Below, piece by piece: positions 53,132-63,495 of a DNA stretch of 64,000 nt (positions are counted from its first letter, which is position 1; the number at the start of each line of letters is the position of its first letter). The stretch comes from Micrasema longulum. Its lineage: Eukaryota; Arthropoda; Insecta; Trichoptera; Brachycentridae. The DNA is taken from positions 186,001 through 250,000 of the forward strand of contig JAGVSM010004289.1 in NCBI GenBank assembly GCA_022494885.1. Direction: 5' to 3'. The position numbers and the translations under genes are program-made. The notes under the pieces were generated by a model. It made no database searches. It was not told the origin of the DNA and worked only from the letters and a program-made list of their open reading frames with translations.

Positions 53132-53312
53132 CTGCCTCGTCCGCAAGAGGTCTCGGGTTTGATTCCCGACATAGTTGATATGAAATATTAGTAAGACTTA
53201 TCGTTTTATCTTCATTAAAAAAAAGGTCAAGATACGCTGCGATTGGTGAACCAATGCAGTGCCCATAAGGTGCAAAAAGGGAATGATTATGATGATTTTC
53301 GATGATTTTGTT
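53132..53312 (+). mobile_element. SINE1 copy lacking the A box
   Basis: B-box region GTCTCGGGTTTGATTCCCG, body GATATGAAATATTAG, then TCAAGATACGCTGCGATTGG, CCAATGCAGTGCCC and GGAATGATTATGATGATT. The 5' third of the head is deleted. Confidence 0.75.
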
Positions 53313-53574
53313 TGACAGATTCAGTGGAATTAGAGTATGTAAAGTTATAAAAAATATAGATCAAATTTATTGGTTAAGTTTTATTTTTACGGAAGAGCAC
53401 TTTCACCTAAGTAGGCATGGCATCTTCAGGACAGGTGATTTATCATAATCGTTAACTATGGAGTTTTTCTATGAAATATCTACAAAATGCATCAATGTTA
53501 GTAAAGTTATTACTTTAACTAGTCAAAAACGTCATAAGCCTTTTAAATGTCTGTACTTCCATTTACATCTATTT

Positions 53575-55078
53575 ATAAAAAGCAATGTTTGTATGTGTGT
53601 CCTCGATATACTGAATAACTACTGGACCGATTAATGTGCAGTTTTCAGCAAAATATAGATCTCTTCCATAAGCATATTTATAGCTCCTAAAATTTTCAAT
53701 TTATTAGAGAGAAAAAAGTAAGGATCCTAAATGTTTTTTTCATAGTTTACCAGGGCTGCATTCGCCAAAAATGCATATGTAAAAAAATTGGAAGAAAGTT
53801 ATTTTTTTGAGTGAAAAAAGGGTGTTTGAATGTTTCCAAACAACTTAGTTTTTTATGGATCCAAATCAGATTAATTTCTCATAATTTTTACCGATTTGCT
53901 TCGTTTTACTAGATTTTTGGCAATGCTCAAATAGTATTAACTAAAAATCAATATATTTATGAAAATTGCATTCTCAAAAGAAGTGCACTTCTGTTGGTGA
54001 GAAGAGATTTTAACATTTGCAAAAATAACTCTACATTTTTAAAATAATTACCTTTTGTTTTGGGATTCAAACATAAACAAGTACTGAAGTACCTATTTAA
54101 ATTCAGTATTCAAATATTCATTATTTTTAGACTTGAAATTCAATCATAAACAAGTACCTAGGTTCCCACCTATCAACGAAAAGTTACACCATATTTTTTC
54201 CTTTAATCAGAACAGTTTTTATACATTTTCACGCACAATCAGGCATTGGGGTTTCAAATGAAATATCAAGCTTACGTCAAAACCGGCAAGCGGTTGAAGG
54301 ATGACTATTTACGCGTTGGCCATGACTAAGCGTTTGGGCATGAGTTAAAAGTCATAATTTTAGAAAGTTCAGAATGCTAATAGGTCAATGGTTTTTACCC
54401 AACTTTTGTAAGTACCTTTACTTAATAATTTTTTATCCTGGGGGGAAGGGCGGTATGACTTTTTTTCATACCAACGAATTCTCGTTTTTTCACCGTTGAT
54501 TATAGTACTTCAAATTAATATTAGCCATCGGCGTGTTTTAATAGTTCTGCTTTATTGATAAATAGTGTATTATGGGAACTAGAACCATTCAATAACCAAT
54601 AAAAACATCCAGTTTTATCTGCGGTCTTTGGACGCACGCTAAACAAATATATTTTTGAAAAAACATAACGTACTCATAGAGAAAATCTCATTCTACCGTC
54701 AATTTTGTATATTTTAGTTAGGCATAAAACACCCGAAATGTAGTTGTCTTTTTTTCAAAGCATCGGGAAGGCATCTTTAAGACAGTGACATGAAAACAAT
54801 GTTCAAATACCTTTTCATCAAAATTCCTTTTCACCGCATATCCTCACAATTTATGTAATCTGAAACACAAAAATAATAATGTATATGTACACGTTGATTT
54901 TGTATATAAATGAATATGGTAAGGCATAAAACATCCTAAATACAGTTGTCTTTTATGCAAAGCATCGGGAAGGCATCTTCAAGACTTCAAACTTTCGATT
55001 GTGTTCATTTAATAAAATACAAGCATATACTCAAATCTAGCAATAGCAAAACATTGCTGGGTTCAGCTTGTTTAATAT
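53575..55078 (-). mobile_element. R1rep, long form
   Basis: The reverse strand starts with a variant end, AAGCTGAACCCAGCAATGTT then TTGCTATTGCTAGATTTGAG. It shares TTGTTTATGATTGAATTTCA and AAGTACCTAGG-type motifs with the short form and ends near AAACATTGCTTTTTATAAA. About 1.5 kb, intact in layout, and the reference for the interrupted copy at 58.19-60.28 kb. Confidence 0.7.
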
Positions 55079-55189
55079 ATACATTAAAACGTAGTATTTA
55101 AAACTGTCTGAAAATTCTGAAAATGGTGCTAATCACGGAAACGGTATTTGTTAATTTTCAGAAACCACCTAGAGCACAAAAAATTATTT

Positions 55190-55320
55190 ATTTACTAAAA
55201 ACTTCAATTACAAAGAATAAGTACTATGGCGGACTTATTGCTAAAAGCAATATCTCCCAGCCAACCAAAAAACAGAATGGTCAAAAGAAGAGATTGGTAA
55301 AAATTTTGTACTAAAAACCA
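55190..55320 (-). mobile_element. LINE-N 3' end, copy 2
   Basis: TATGGCGGACTTATTGCTAA and AAGCAATATCTCCCAGCCAA form a stem (TTGCT/AGCAA), followed by GAATGGTCAAAAGAAGAGAT. It lies left-to-right inverted, as at 38.4 kb. Confidence 0.6.
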
Positions 55321-56323
55321 TAAATATATATTAAATGATACAAACATATGTTTAAATAATATATTTAAAAAAACGTAATTAATTAAAAATTACAGCCGCT
55401 TTTTAATTTGGAGTTAAGGCTTGCACATATTAATATTAATATATATCCATATTTTAAAATACATTATGTTGAACGTATTTAATGATTAGGAAAATGTGAG
55501 ATCAGATAATGAGTTCAAAAGGAGATAAAAAGAGGAACCAAGGAAAGTAAAAGGGATAAAAAAATACATTTGAGAAAAAAAAAAGAAGTAAAAACTCAAG
55601 GAGTTCAGGATTCTGGGGATATGTAATAATCTATATGCATAGATTTAAGAATAGTCCAGAAACCGCATACCCACATCAAATAGAAGGCAACTCAACTACT
55701 CATAAATTAGTAGGTGTACGTTTTGCCCCATTAGTTTCTTTGTAGACGTCGCTCAATACGCTACTCCTGATTTGAATTCAACTATGCCGTGCTGTGTCTT
55801 TTTAAAGTGTAGACATACTGCTAGGATCTTAAAGAAACAGGATGGCATCACATTTTATGTGTTATTAACAAACGAATGTTTAAGTAGCAAATGAATTACT
55901 TAAAAATTGAATTATTTTTCCATCTGTCAGATTGTTGAAGAAACAAAATGGAAATTTCGTTAGTGTTGCCAGGGTAGAATTTTTTTTAACCCGACTTTGC
56001 TCATTTAATAAAAGAACTAATGAAAATTAGACCTCGGATTAAACAACGCCGTGCGGGACATTTGAACGACATTATCTTGAAAACATCAAATATTATTTAG
56101 CATTATGTAAAAATATCCGTTTTGTGTCAAACAAAATTTGTTTTATATTTTAAGTTCAAAGTTCAAAAATTAAATTACTCTTATTAAGTGACCCTTTTTT
56201 TATCTAATCTGTTGTGTCAATCAATGTTTCCGCGTGCACAGTAACATTTAAGAAAAATTAACAGATTGCTTTTTTTTACCTTACATTTGTGTTATGATTA
56301 TTTTTTTCCCACTAAGCAACATG

Positions 56324-57735
56324 TTTTTTTTTTTTTTCACACAAGCATTCTTCTAAACATTTTTTTTAATTCCCGCCAAACTGCAAAAGCAGTTTTTTTG
56401 CAGGGATTTCTCTCATACATTTTGGTAACACAATATAATAATGTTTACATAAAACATTTTTAAAAAATCTTAAAAATATCAATAAAATAAAAGTTTAAAA
56501 AAATTAAACACAAATCAAGTCTTTTTTGTTAACGAAATATATAAAAAATAATAAACAAACACTTTTTTTGACACTGTTTTAAATTGTTTGGTTTCCCCAT
56601 TTTTTTATAATTTTTTTTTTACACACTCAACTTAGAATTTAAGAAAAAGATTTTTAAAATAAATTTTACTTTGTTTTTATTCATATCACTATTCTTTATT
56701 TCGTCTGGGAGTCTCTTTACTATGCGAGGGAGTATATACGCCCTGGTCCTCTCTCCATATGCATTTATGGCTCTTCTTTCTATGAAATTTCCTCTCGCTT
56801 TTTGGCGCGTTTCGTGCTTATGTTATATTGGCGTTTTATAGAAATCCATGAAGTCCTCTGTTACCAGGCGATAGTATATCATATTCTGTACCGTCAAAAC
56901 TTTACACACCGGGAAAAGATTTTCGTATTCATTTTGACAAGTTATCATGTTGGTTTTACGTGCTAACATTTTAAGGAATCTAATTTGTAACTTTTTTATC
57001 CTATTTGTATACGTTGTAAATGTTAGCCCGCAACAACTCACTCCATATGATATAATTGACTCAACCAGCGCATGGTATAAACAGTACGAGGTGGCCCGCG
57101 GAACACAGAATTTCAAATAATTAAATTTTATAAGTACCGCTTTTAGTTTTTGGCAAACACTTTCTACATGTAATTTCCAATGAAAATTATTTTCGATAGT
57201 TATGCCTAGATATGTATATTGTTTGACCATTTTTATCGTTTGACAGGCACAAGGTGATTTGTTTAAATGGAGACATTCATAATCGTGACCTTTAACATTA
57301 AGTATTTTGTTTTGTTTACTTGTATGTGTAGAATGAATAAGCATCACTTTTGTTTTATTTATGTTCAGTATTTTCTCAGCATTGTGAGCCCATTTCATGA
57401 TATTGTTTAAGTCCGATTGATTATTTTTCTCAACATGTGTAATATCTTTGTCAGCGCACAAGATGCAAGTGTCGTCAGCAAATATGTATCTGGTTCATTT
57501 TTCGATATCATTGGGAAGACTATTTACCTGCATTATGTAGCAAACTGGTCCTGATATTGAGCCTGTTGCCACACCAGTATTTGAGGTGGTTGGATTACTT
57601 TGTTCGTCATTTATCTTGATTTGTATTTTCCTGTTTTGTAGATAGTTTTGAAACCACAATTTTAATGGCCCTCGTATTCCACATTCATCCATTACTATTG
57701 CCAAGGTTGGATGATCCAGGGTATTAATTACCCGA
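56324..57735 (-). mobile_element. LINE-J insertion (5'-truncated, poly-A tail)
   Basis: On the plus strand it starts with a 14-T run (the poly-A of a minus-strand element). A 281-bp 3' UTR follows, then the reverse transcriptase remnant. The 5' end is truncated at VINTLDHPTLAIV in the palm. Two shorter 3' UTR copies exist at 29.75 and 63.6 kb. Confidence 0.85.
56619..57733 (-). pseudogene. LINE-J reverse transcriptase, palm to C-terminus, two stops
   Basis: One reading frame of about 370 codons with only two stops (TGA at 57,495 and TAA at 56,823). Order: VINTLDHPTL (palm start), GIRGPLKLWFQNYLQNRKIQ, TGVATGSISGPVCYIMQVN, then the catalytic YIFADDTCIL, QYTYLGITIENNFHWKLHVE, SIISYGVSCCG, and after the second stop ETRQKARGNFIERRAINAYG and YILPRIVKRLPDEIKNS, ending SKLSV. 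FADD with L/I-D-style spacing marks an active-site-competent palm, but the stops and truncation make it inactive. No endonuclease is present. Confidence 0.85.
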
Positions 57736-57848
57736 CAACTTAACGTATGCGCTCGGCGAAAGTGTGTCTAGGTGGGGGAATTATTGGACACAGTCCGATG
57801 TATTCAAATATGATTCTACGCTCCTTCTGGACTATTCTTAATTCCATA

Positions 57849-58188
57849 TTTATAAAATACTCCCTGACTTGTAAGGCACTGGGTCATTCGAAAAGATGTT
57901 CCACCGTGGGGTCTCTCTATCCATACTCTTATATATTTTATAATACGGTGCGTCCATCTTCCTTTATTTGAGTTATCCCAATTTTCCTGCCATTTATACA
58001 TGGTCATGGTTCTTTTTCGTTTTTTCATATCTTCTGTGATGACACCTTGGTTGTGCTTGTACAGGTTTTCTCTTTCTGCTGCCAGGAGATCGATAGGGAC
58101 CAGTCCGGCTATCACTAAGGCAGCTTCTGTGGATATGGTTTTATATGCACTGCATACTCTTATTGCCATTGGTCTTTGTGTTTTTCGG
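57849..58188 (-). pseudogene. LINE-K C-terminal region cut by the THAP element
   Basis: The reverse frame reads MAIRVCSAYKTISTEAALVI, AGLVPIDLLAAERENLY, then YKWQENWDNSNKGRWTHRII and HGGTSFRMTQCLTSQGVFYK. The R-CSAYRT-ST-A--V-AG--PI-LL--ER and GRWT-R-I...TQ-LTGHG-F order is that of R1/Jockey-type ORF2 C-termini. It ends exactly at the THAP inverted repeat, and the zinc-knuckle part expected next is lost. Confidence 0.8.
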
Positions 58189-58920
58189 ACGATGTCTATA
58201 TATGTAAAAAGTAATGCTCGAATGGTTCTCCTTGATGGACTCGATAACTACCGGACCGATTTACGTGCGGTTTTCAGATAAATGTACGTCTTTGCCGCGA
58301 GAAGGTTTAAAGCTCATAAAATCTTCAATTTATTCAGTACAAAAAAAGTAAGGAGCGTAAATGTTTTTTTTATTCATCACCAGGGTTGCCATTTGTATAA
58401 TGTATTCACCATTCGCAGAATACATTATACAAAAAAATGGCTTGATGTTATTTTTTTCTCAAAAAAAAAGTTTTTTTTTAATGTTTACAGACAGCATTCA
58501 TTTTTTTATATATCCTAATCAGATTATTTCATTGAATTCCATATAATTTCAAACCATTTATTTCTTTTGTGCATCCCCGAGCAGAGTTTGATATTTGCTA
58601 AAAGAATTCTTTATTCGAAAATGATTGATTATTTTATGTTTTGGAATTCAAACATAAATAAGTACTTAGGTATCTACCTACTTAAATGCAATATTTGAAT
58701 ATCTACGTATTACTTTCAGATTTGGAATTCAATCTTAAACAAGTACCTACTTACCAATGAAAAATTACAACATCTTTTTTACATTTATCCGAACGGTTTT
58801 TACTAAAGATTTTTAAGTATACTTAGTTAAGTTTAATCGTAAGAGGAAACGCGGTCTGACTTTTCTTCATCCAAACGTATTCACGTATTTTCTCTCTGAA
58901 TTATGGCACTAGAGAATTGG

Positions 58921-59247
58921 ATTTTTTTACAATAACAACAACAACAACAAACTATCGCGCCGCTTTCCCGTAAGGGTAGACAGAGAGGATAGAACGCCAC
59001 ATCACTCTATCTTTGCATTCAGATCTCGCTTCTGTATATTAATAAATCTTCTCATGCACACGTGCCGATTATTTCGATTTTTACCAAGTCCTTTTTTAAG
59101 TACTTGTTAGATTTGGTCATACCATGTCTTTCACGGTCCTCCTTTATTTCTGCATCGATGAACATTCGCATTGTAAATATTTTTAGCCGTTCTTACGTTG
59201 TCCATTCGCTCTACGTGTCTAAACCAGCGCAGAACTATTTTTTTACA
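58921..59247 (-). mobile_element. LINE-C insertion with 11-bp target duplication
   Basis: ATTTTTTTACA at 58,921-58,931 and again at 59,237-59,247 flanks the insert. The reverse strand reads the LINE-C C-terminus (RWFRHVERM-like, RTVKDMV-Q-L, RKCMRR-like) with decay, and its tail is a GTT repeat (58,932-58,950 as AAC units). The 5' truncation point is just before LRWF. Confidence 0.8.
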
Positions 59248-59302
59248 CATTTTAGATGTTTACCATTGGCGTGTTCCTATATTGTTTCGTTTATAAAGAA
59301 AA

Positions 59303-59815
59303 TATTTACCACGAACAATATTTTGAGTCTGTCCAAATTTTTGTAGACAAGGACTGGATTCAACTCCCTGGGGAGCTGTTTATATTAACATATTACAACA
59401 GAGATGAAGAACATTTAAGATAAGGTAATATAGAAGTCCAGGCATCTACAGGGCTTATGACCTATCAATAGCTGGTTTAAGTGGCCACTTTACACACTGT
59501 GTAACATTCACCATTCTGCCTTTATTTGAACATCTATATTCCTTCAATTCTTTCATCTGTTGATGTTTGTGAAGTTAAAGAGCTGAAACCTTTATTTATG
59601 CGGGTGAGATTCATCTAATTGAATTATTTCACCTGCATACTAGGCAACGCCTGAAAATATTATTTTTTCCATTTCTATACTTCTTCATGGACCATGTAAT
59701 TTATCAAGAATATTTTGAGTTTGTCCAAATTTTTGTCGACAAGGACTGGATTCAACTCGATTCTATATTACCTTTTCTTAAATGTTCTTCATCTCTGTTG
59801 TAATATGTTAATTTA
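59303..59815 (+). mobile_element. Palindromic MITE (Pal), copy with duplicated end
   Basis: The left half 59,303-59,640 is well preserved (TTTTGAGTCTGTCCAAATTT, GGTTTAAGTGGCCACTTTAC, CACTGTGTAACATTCACCAT). At 59,702 the terminal segment restarts (TTTTGAGTTTGTCCAAATTT, GACAAGGACTGGATTCAACT) and runs to 59,815. This is either two insertions or an internal rearrangement. Confidence 0.7.
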
Positions 59816-60283
59816 CTATGAAGTTTTAGAACCATACAAACCCGTAATAAGCACAGTTTTATCTGCTGTCTTCTGGCGCTCGGCGCACGGTAGACAAATA
59901 TAACTTTTTTTGAAAAACGGAAAACATACTGATACAGAAAATTTTATTTTGATACTCTGTCAAAAAAAAAAAAACAAAATTGGTTTAGTTTTCAGGTGCG
60001 GAAAACGGTAGAGCAAAACGTCGATTTTGTCGATTCTAACATGCAGTTGTCTTTTTCGCACAGTATCGGGGAGGCATCTGCAAGACAGTGACAGGAAAAC
60101 AATATTTAAACACCTGTTTATTAAAAATCTTCGTCCTCACAATTTATGTAAACCAAAACACAAAAATAATAAAAGGACTAACTACAATAATTGATATCAA
60201 ACTTTCGATTGTGTTCATTTAATCTATTTAGCAAGAACTCAAATCTAGCAATAGCGAAGCATTGCCGGGTTCAGCTCGTGAAT

Positions 60284-60489
60284 AATAAAAATCATACGGG
60301 ACTTTAAAAATCATTATAACTGGTTAAAAACATAGTTAGATTCTTGTTTGTTGTATAAAAAAACGAATGTATTCATTGTTTATCAATTGTCAAAGTCAAA
60401 AACATCCCAACTGTTGTGTAGATTTGATTATTTACTATTTTTACAAAGGTGCTATTATCTCAGTTTCACTTTTCTACGGCTGGCTGCTT
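60284..60489. other. Unassigned sequence
   Basis: Nothing recognised. Confidence 0.35.
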
Positions 60490-60560
60490 TCTGCATAACC
60501 ACGTTCAACTGCTCTCGGCACGGGTAACCCCAGTGAGATCACATTTTTTAAATTATTAAA
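60490..60560 (+). mobile_element. LINE-L 3' fragment
   Basis: CTCGGCACGGGTAACCCCAG and TGAGATCACATTTT match the 52.38 kb copy over a short span. Confidence 0.4.
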
Positions 60561-61149
60561 TATCGTTTAAAATGTGAAAAAAATTAATGAATAAAAAAAA
60601 TCCCTTTCTTTGAATGGTGTAAATCTCGTTTTGGCTATCCATTTTATCTATTTAAACAAAAATACAGATAAATAAATATAGGTAGGCATAGATAATTTCA
60701 TGGAACCGGAGAACGCCTTCATATTCCGTGGAATCATGAAAGTTCCAAGTAGTTTAGAGTTCATTGTTTTCATCGCCTCGTTGTATAGTTTGAAATGAAA
60801 ATTTCTAGGAATCCGATTCAGGGGAGTGAGTTTAGTGCAAGGAGCAGCGGGCGAAGGGTAGGGCGTGCGTGACTTGCACAACCCTCTCAGTCGGCAATAC
60901 TTCCTACGTGCACTGAGCCCTTTCTGGTGCATTTGGAAAAAAGCTATGGAATACTACAGTTGAACGTTCGTGCCTGGAAATATCGCCGGTCGAAATGACA
61001 GTGCGCTATACCCGCTTAAACTTATTTCAAGATAATGTCACTTTTTCCGATTTTTTCCCCCACGTTGAGAATCATCGTTTTGTTGATTTGATAAGTTAAA
61101 AAAGCAATCATTTACTAAGAAATTAGTTTTTTTTATTGATTCATTTTTT
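60561..61149. other. Unassigned, GC-richer at 60,820-61,010
   Basis: Reverse frame 60,648-60,932 (94 codons) contains a basic, cysteine-containing start but no recognised domain. Not repeated here. Confidence 0.35.
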
Positions 61150-62045
61150 TTCTTTTTTCTTTTTCAGCCTTATTTTCTCTACTGCTGGATAAAGGACTCT
61201 TCCAAACAAATCTATTCCTTCCTATCACCCGCTTTTATCATCCATGTTTTATCGACAATAGAAGCGATGTCGTCGACCCATATTTTCTGTGACCTTCCAA
61301 AACTTCTTTTGTTTGCCCATGGTCTCCACTTTATTATTCTGGGTATCCGCCTGCCGTCATTTTGCCTCGCCAAGTGTCCTGCCTACTTTTATTTGAATTT
61401 CGCCGAACGATCCATGATATCTACGACTCCGGTTCGGTACCTCATTTCTTCGTTTCTTACTCTGTCTCTTAGACATACTCCAAGCATCTGACTTTCCATG
61501 AATCGTTGCGTGCATTTTAATTTCTGACTTTTTTGTGTTACAGACGTGGTTTCTATTCCGTATGTTGTCACCGGCAATATACACGATTTATGTACTTGTC
61601 TTTTCAAGCATAAAGGGACTTCTTTATTTTCGAAAATATATTTTAGTTTACCGAAAGCAGCCCAACTTAGCCCTTTTCTCTTTGGTAACTCCGCTGTCTG
61701 GTTATCTTGATCAAGTTTTACTTTGGGTCCTAGATATATGTATTCATCAACCAGTTAAATTTTATTATTGTTTATGAAAATGTCTCTCCCTATTGGACTC
61801 ATAACCTTTGTTTTATGAATACTTGTTTTCAAACTAATTCATTTTGAAGCCTCTTGAAGTTCCATAATCATTTTGTCTACTTCATCCATATCTTTACTAA
61901 CGACTACTATATCATTTACGAATTTGAGGTGACTCAAGTACATTCCATCGATCTTTACACCTTTATTTTCCCAATTTAGGGTTTTAAATACATCCTCTAA
62001 AGCTAGCAATTCATTTTTACCATTACTTTTCGAGAAATAAAACAT
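61150..62045 (-). pseudogene. LINE-D (RTE-like) reverse transcriptase remnant
   Basis: The reverse strand at 62,045-61,839 reads LEDVFKTLNWENKGVKIDGM then LSHLKFVNDIVVVSKD, where FVND replaces the catalytic FADD, so it is dead. Lower down it reads SCILPVTTYGIETTSVTQKS, LRDRVRNEEMRYRTGVVDIM and, in another frame, GHLARQNDGRRIPRIIKWRP with RSQKIWVDDIA. The order (NWEN-G--IDG--L-HL-FADDIV, YG-ET, D-I-N-E-R-R, GH-AR, W-DDI) is that of RTE-clade elements. Several frameshifts. Confidence 0.8.
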
Positions 62046-62189
62046 TTATCAAAATAACGATCCGAAAATTCCTACAAAACCAAAGCCAAAATATGTTAGA
62101 CGGTTGTTTATTCAGCAATACTTTACATTTATATATTGAAATGCTGGACCATGAAGAAGAAGCATGAGCCAAAAATACACACTGCAGAA

Positions 62190-62365
62190 ATCCACACACT
62201 AGCGAGAGCTCGAGGTCGTCCATAAACCACCTGGTGGACCAATATTAAGAGGGATCTGAGTAACAACTAGCTGACTAGTGAGACGACACAAGACAGGAAA
62301 AATTAGAGACTGTGTACCAGAAGGGCCGGACTGAACTGGGAAGAGGCAAGGAAGAAGAAAAATAA
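62190..62365 (+). pseudogene. LINE-E ORF2 C-terminal relic, plus copy
   Basis: Reads HTLARARGRP, a stop, TTWWTNIKRDLSNN, then ETTQDRKN and LCTRRAGLNWEEARKKK. Same block as the reverse strand at 23.8-24.06 kb. Only the last 60 codons are left. Confidence 0.7.
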
Positions 62366-62799
62366 AACATTATAAAAAAATGAGTCTTCACAGGAGTAAC
62401 GCGTGCCGAGTACATTAAGCATGTATTTTTTGTTTTTTTTGAGAAAAAAAGATGATTTGGTTCAACGTATGATTTGGTTAACAGTCATTGAATTAAGGAA
62501 TCAGAAGTTTGCTCACGATAGAAATTTAAATACCACGAGATTCCATTTCATCATTATTAAACCTTTTTATTTTTTTAACCTCAATGTAAACTGTTTATAT
62601 ATTTTTATGTTGTACTGTAACTGTTTTTCTTTTATAATATTTTTATTTTTTGGAAACATATTCGATAAACATGTTTGCCGCAACAAATCGGTTTCTTAGA
62701 ACAGGCATATGCCCATACAGGAACAGATTGCAACATTTAGGCTCAAAGGGGGGAGATTTAGCAAAATGTAGACTTTCGCCTTCCACGCAGTAACCAAGG
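62366..62799. other. Unassigned sequence
   Basis: The 98-codon plus frame at 62,403-62,699 is F/N/I-rich with no known motif. Confidence 0.35.
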
Positions 62800-62940
62800 T
62801 TTTCATGAACCTGGGATTGGAGGGCGAAAACTTTCCACGGGAACCCGTCACTATAGATCTTCACAGGTCGCAGTGACGTCAGGAGCTTGCAAATAATTGG
62901 GCCCCACAAAAGCCCCAACTCTGAACCTAATATTTAGGCA
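62800..62940. repeat. Repeat W, copy 2
   Basis: CCTGGGATTGGAGGGCGAAA, CCACGGGAACCCGTCAC and GCAGTGACGTCAGGAGCTTG match 26.25-26.34 kb. The reverse strand keeps similar peptide readings in both copies (KLLTSL-P-KI), so it may be coding debris. Family unknown. Confidence 0.5.
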
Positions 62941-63495
62941 GCGCCGGAGTTTGATAAGATTACCTCTGCCTGAATCAAAGAGTGATTTAAAAGTAGATTT
63001 TATTGGTCATGTATTTCGTCTAATTTGCCTAGTCTGATAGGTACCTAGTATTAGTTATTTTATTAAAGCATTTAAAACTGTCTAGTAAGCTTATATTTGG
63101 TGCATTTCGTGTACTAATGCAGTATCCTCAGCACCATTAATTTAAACTAAATAAAGTCGTGATGAAAATCATAAAAAAATAGCAAGGTTGTCTAAATAAA
63201 TTTAAAATAATTTTTAAAAAATCTTGGAGAGAGAGCATTATAATTCGTTATCAGATAAATGTGCCGTTTCGCTTGAGAAATTAAGAGAAGTAGAGTTAAT
63301 GGACGATATTGATACGCCGTTTTTCTGAAGGAAATGAGAGTGAAGAATGATGTACTAGCGTGGACGAAAAGTGTTTTTCACTCTCTTGGTAACTACAAAA
63401 AGTTCTGACCACTCGAGAGAAAAAAAAATTCTTAAAAGTGCCGCCCGGAATTAAAATACTATGCAGATGGGTCAAAAACAATTGAAATTTAAAAC
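62941..63495. other. Unassigned sequence
   Basis: Nothing recognised. Confidence 0.35.

Larger units (their letters stand above)
55638..57848 (+). mobile_element. THAP-domain transposon copy 2, interrupted by LINE-J
   Basis: The left end TTAAGAATAGTCCAGAAACC and the right end GGAGCG-type segment CTTCTGGACTATTCTTAATT match copy 1 in reverse complement throughout. At 55,784 an ATG opens MPCCVFLKCRHTARILKKQD, GITFYVL, the start of a THAP zinc finger. The element is colinear with copy 1 until GCAACATG (56,323), then resumes at GCGCTCGGCGAAAGTG (57,750). The element broke an older LINE-K at 57,849. Confidence 0.75.
58192..60283 (-). mobile_element. R1rep long form, interrupted twice
   Basis: The reverse strand starts ACGAGCTGAACCCGGCAATG then CTTCGCTATTGCTAGATTTG and ends at TTACATATATAGACATC-like sequence. 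It is colinear with 53.58-55.08 kb. LINE-C (58,932-59,236) and a Pal MITE (59,303-59,815) fill the gaps in the alignment. Confidence 0.75.

Noticed and set aside
55638..57848. 8-bp target duplication of the THAP element
   Set aside because: The 8 bases next to either end do not match in copies 1 and 2, so no duplication is claimed.
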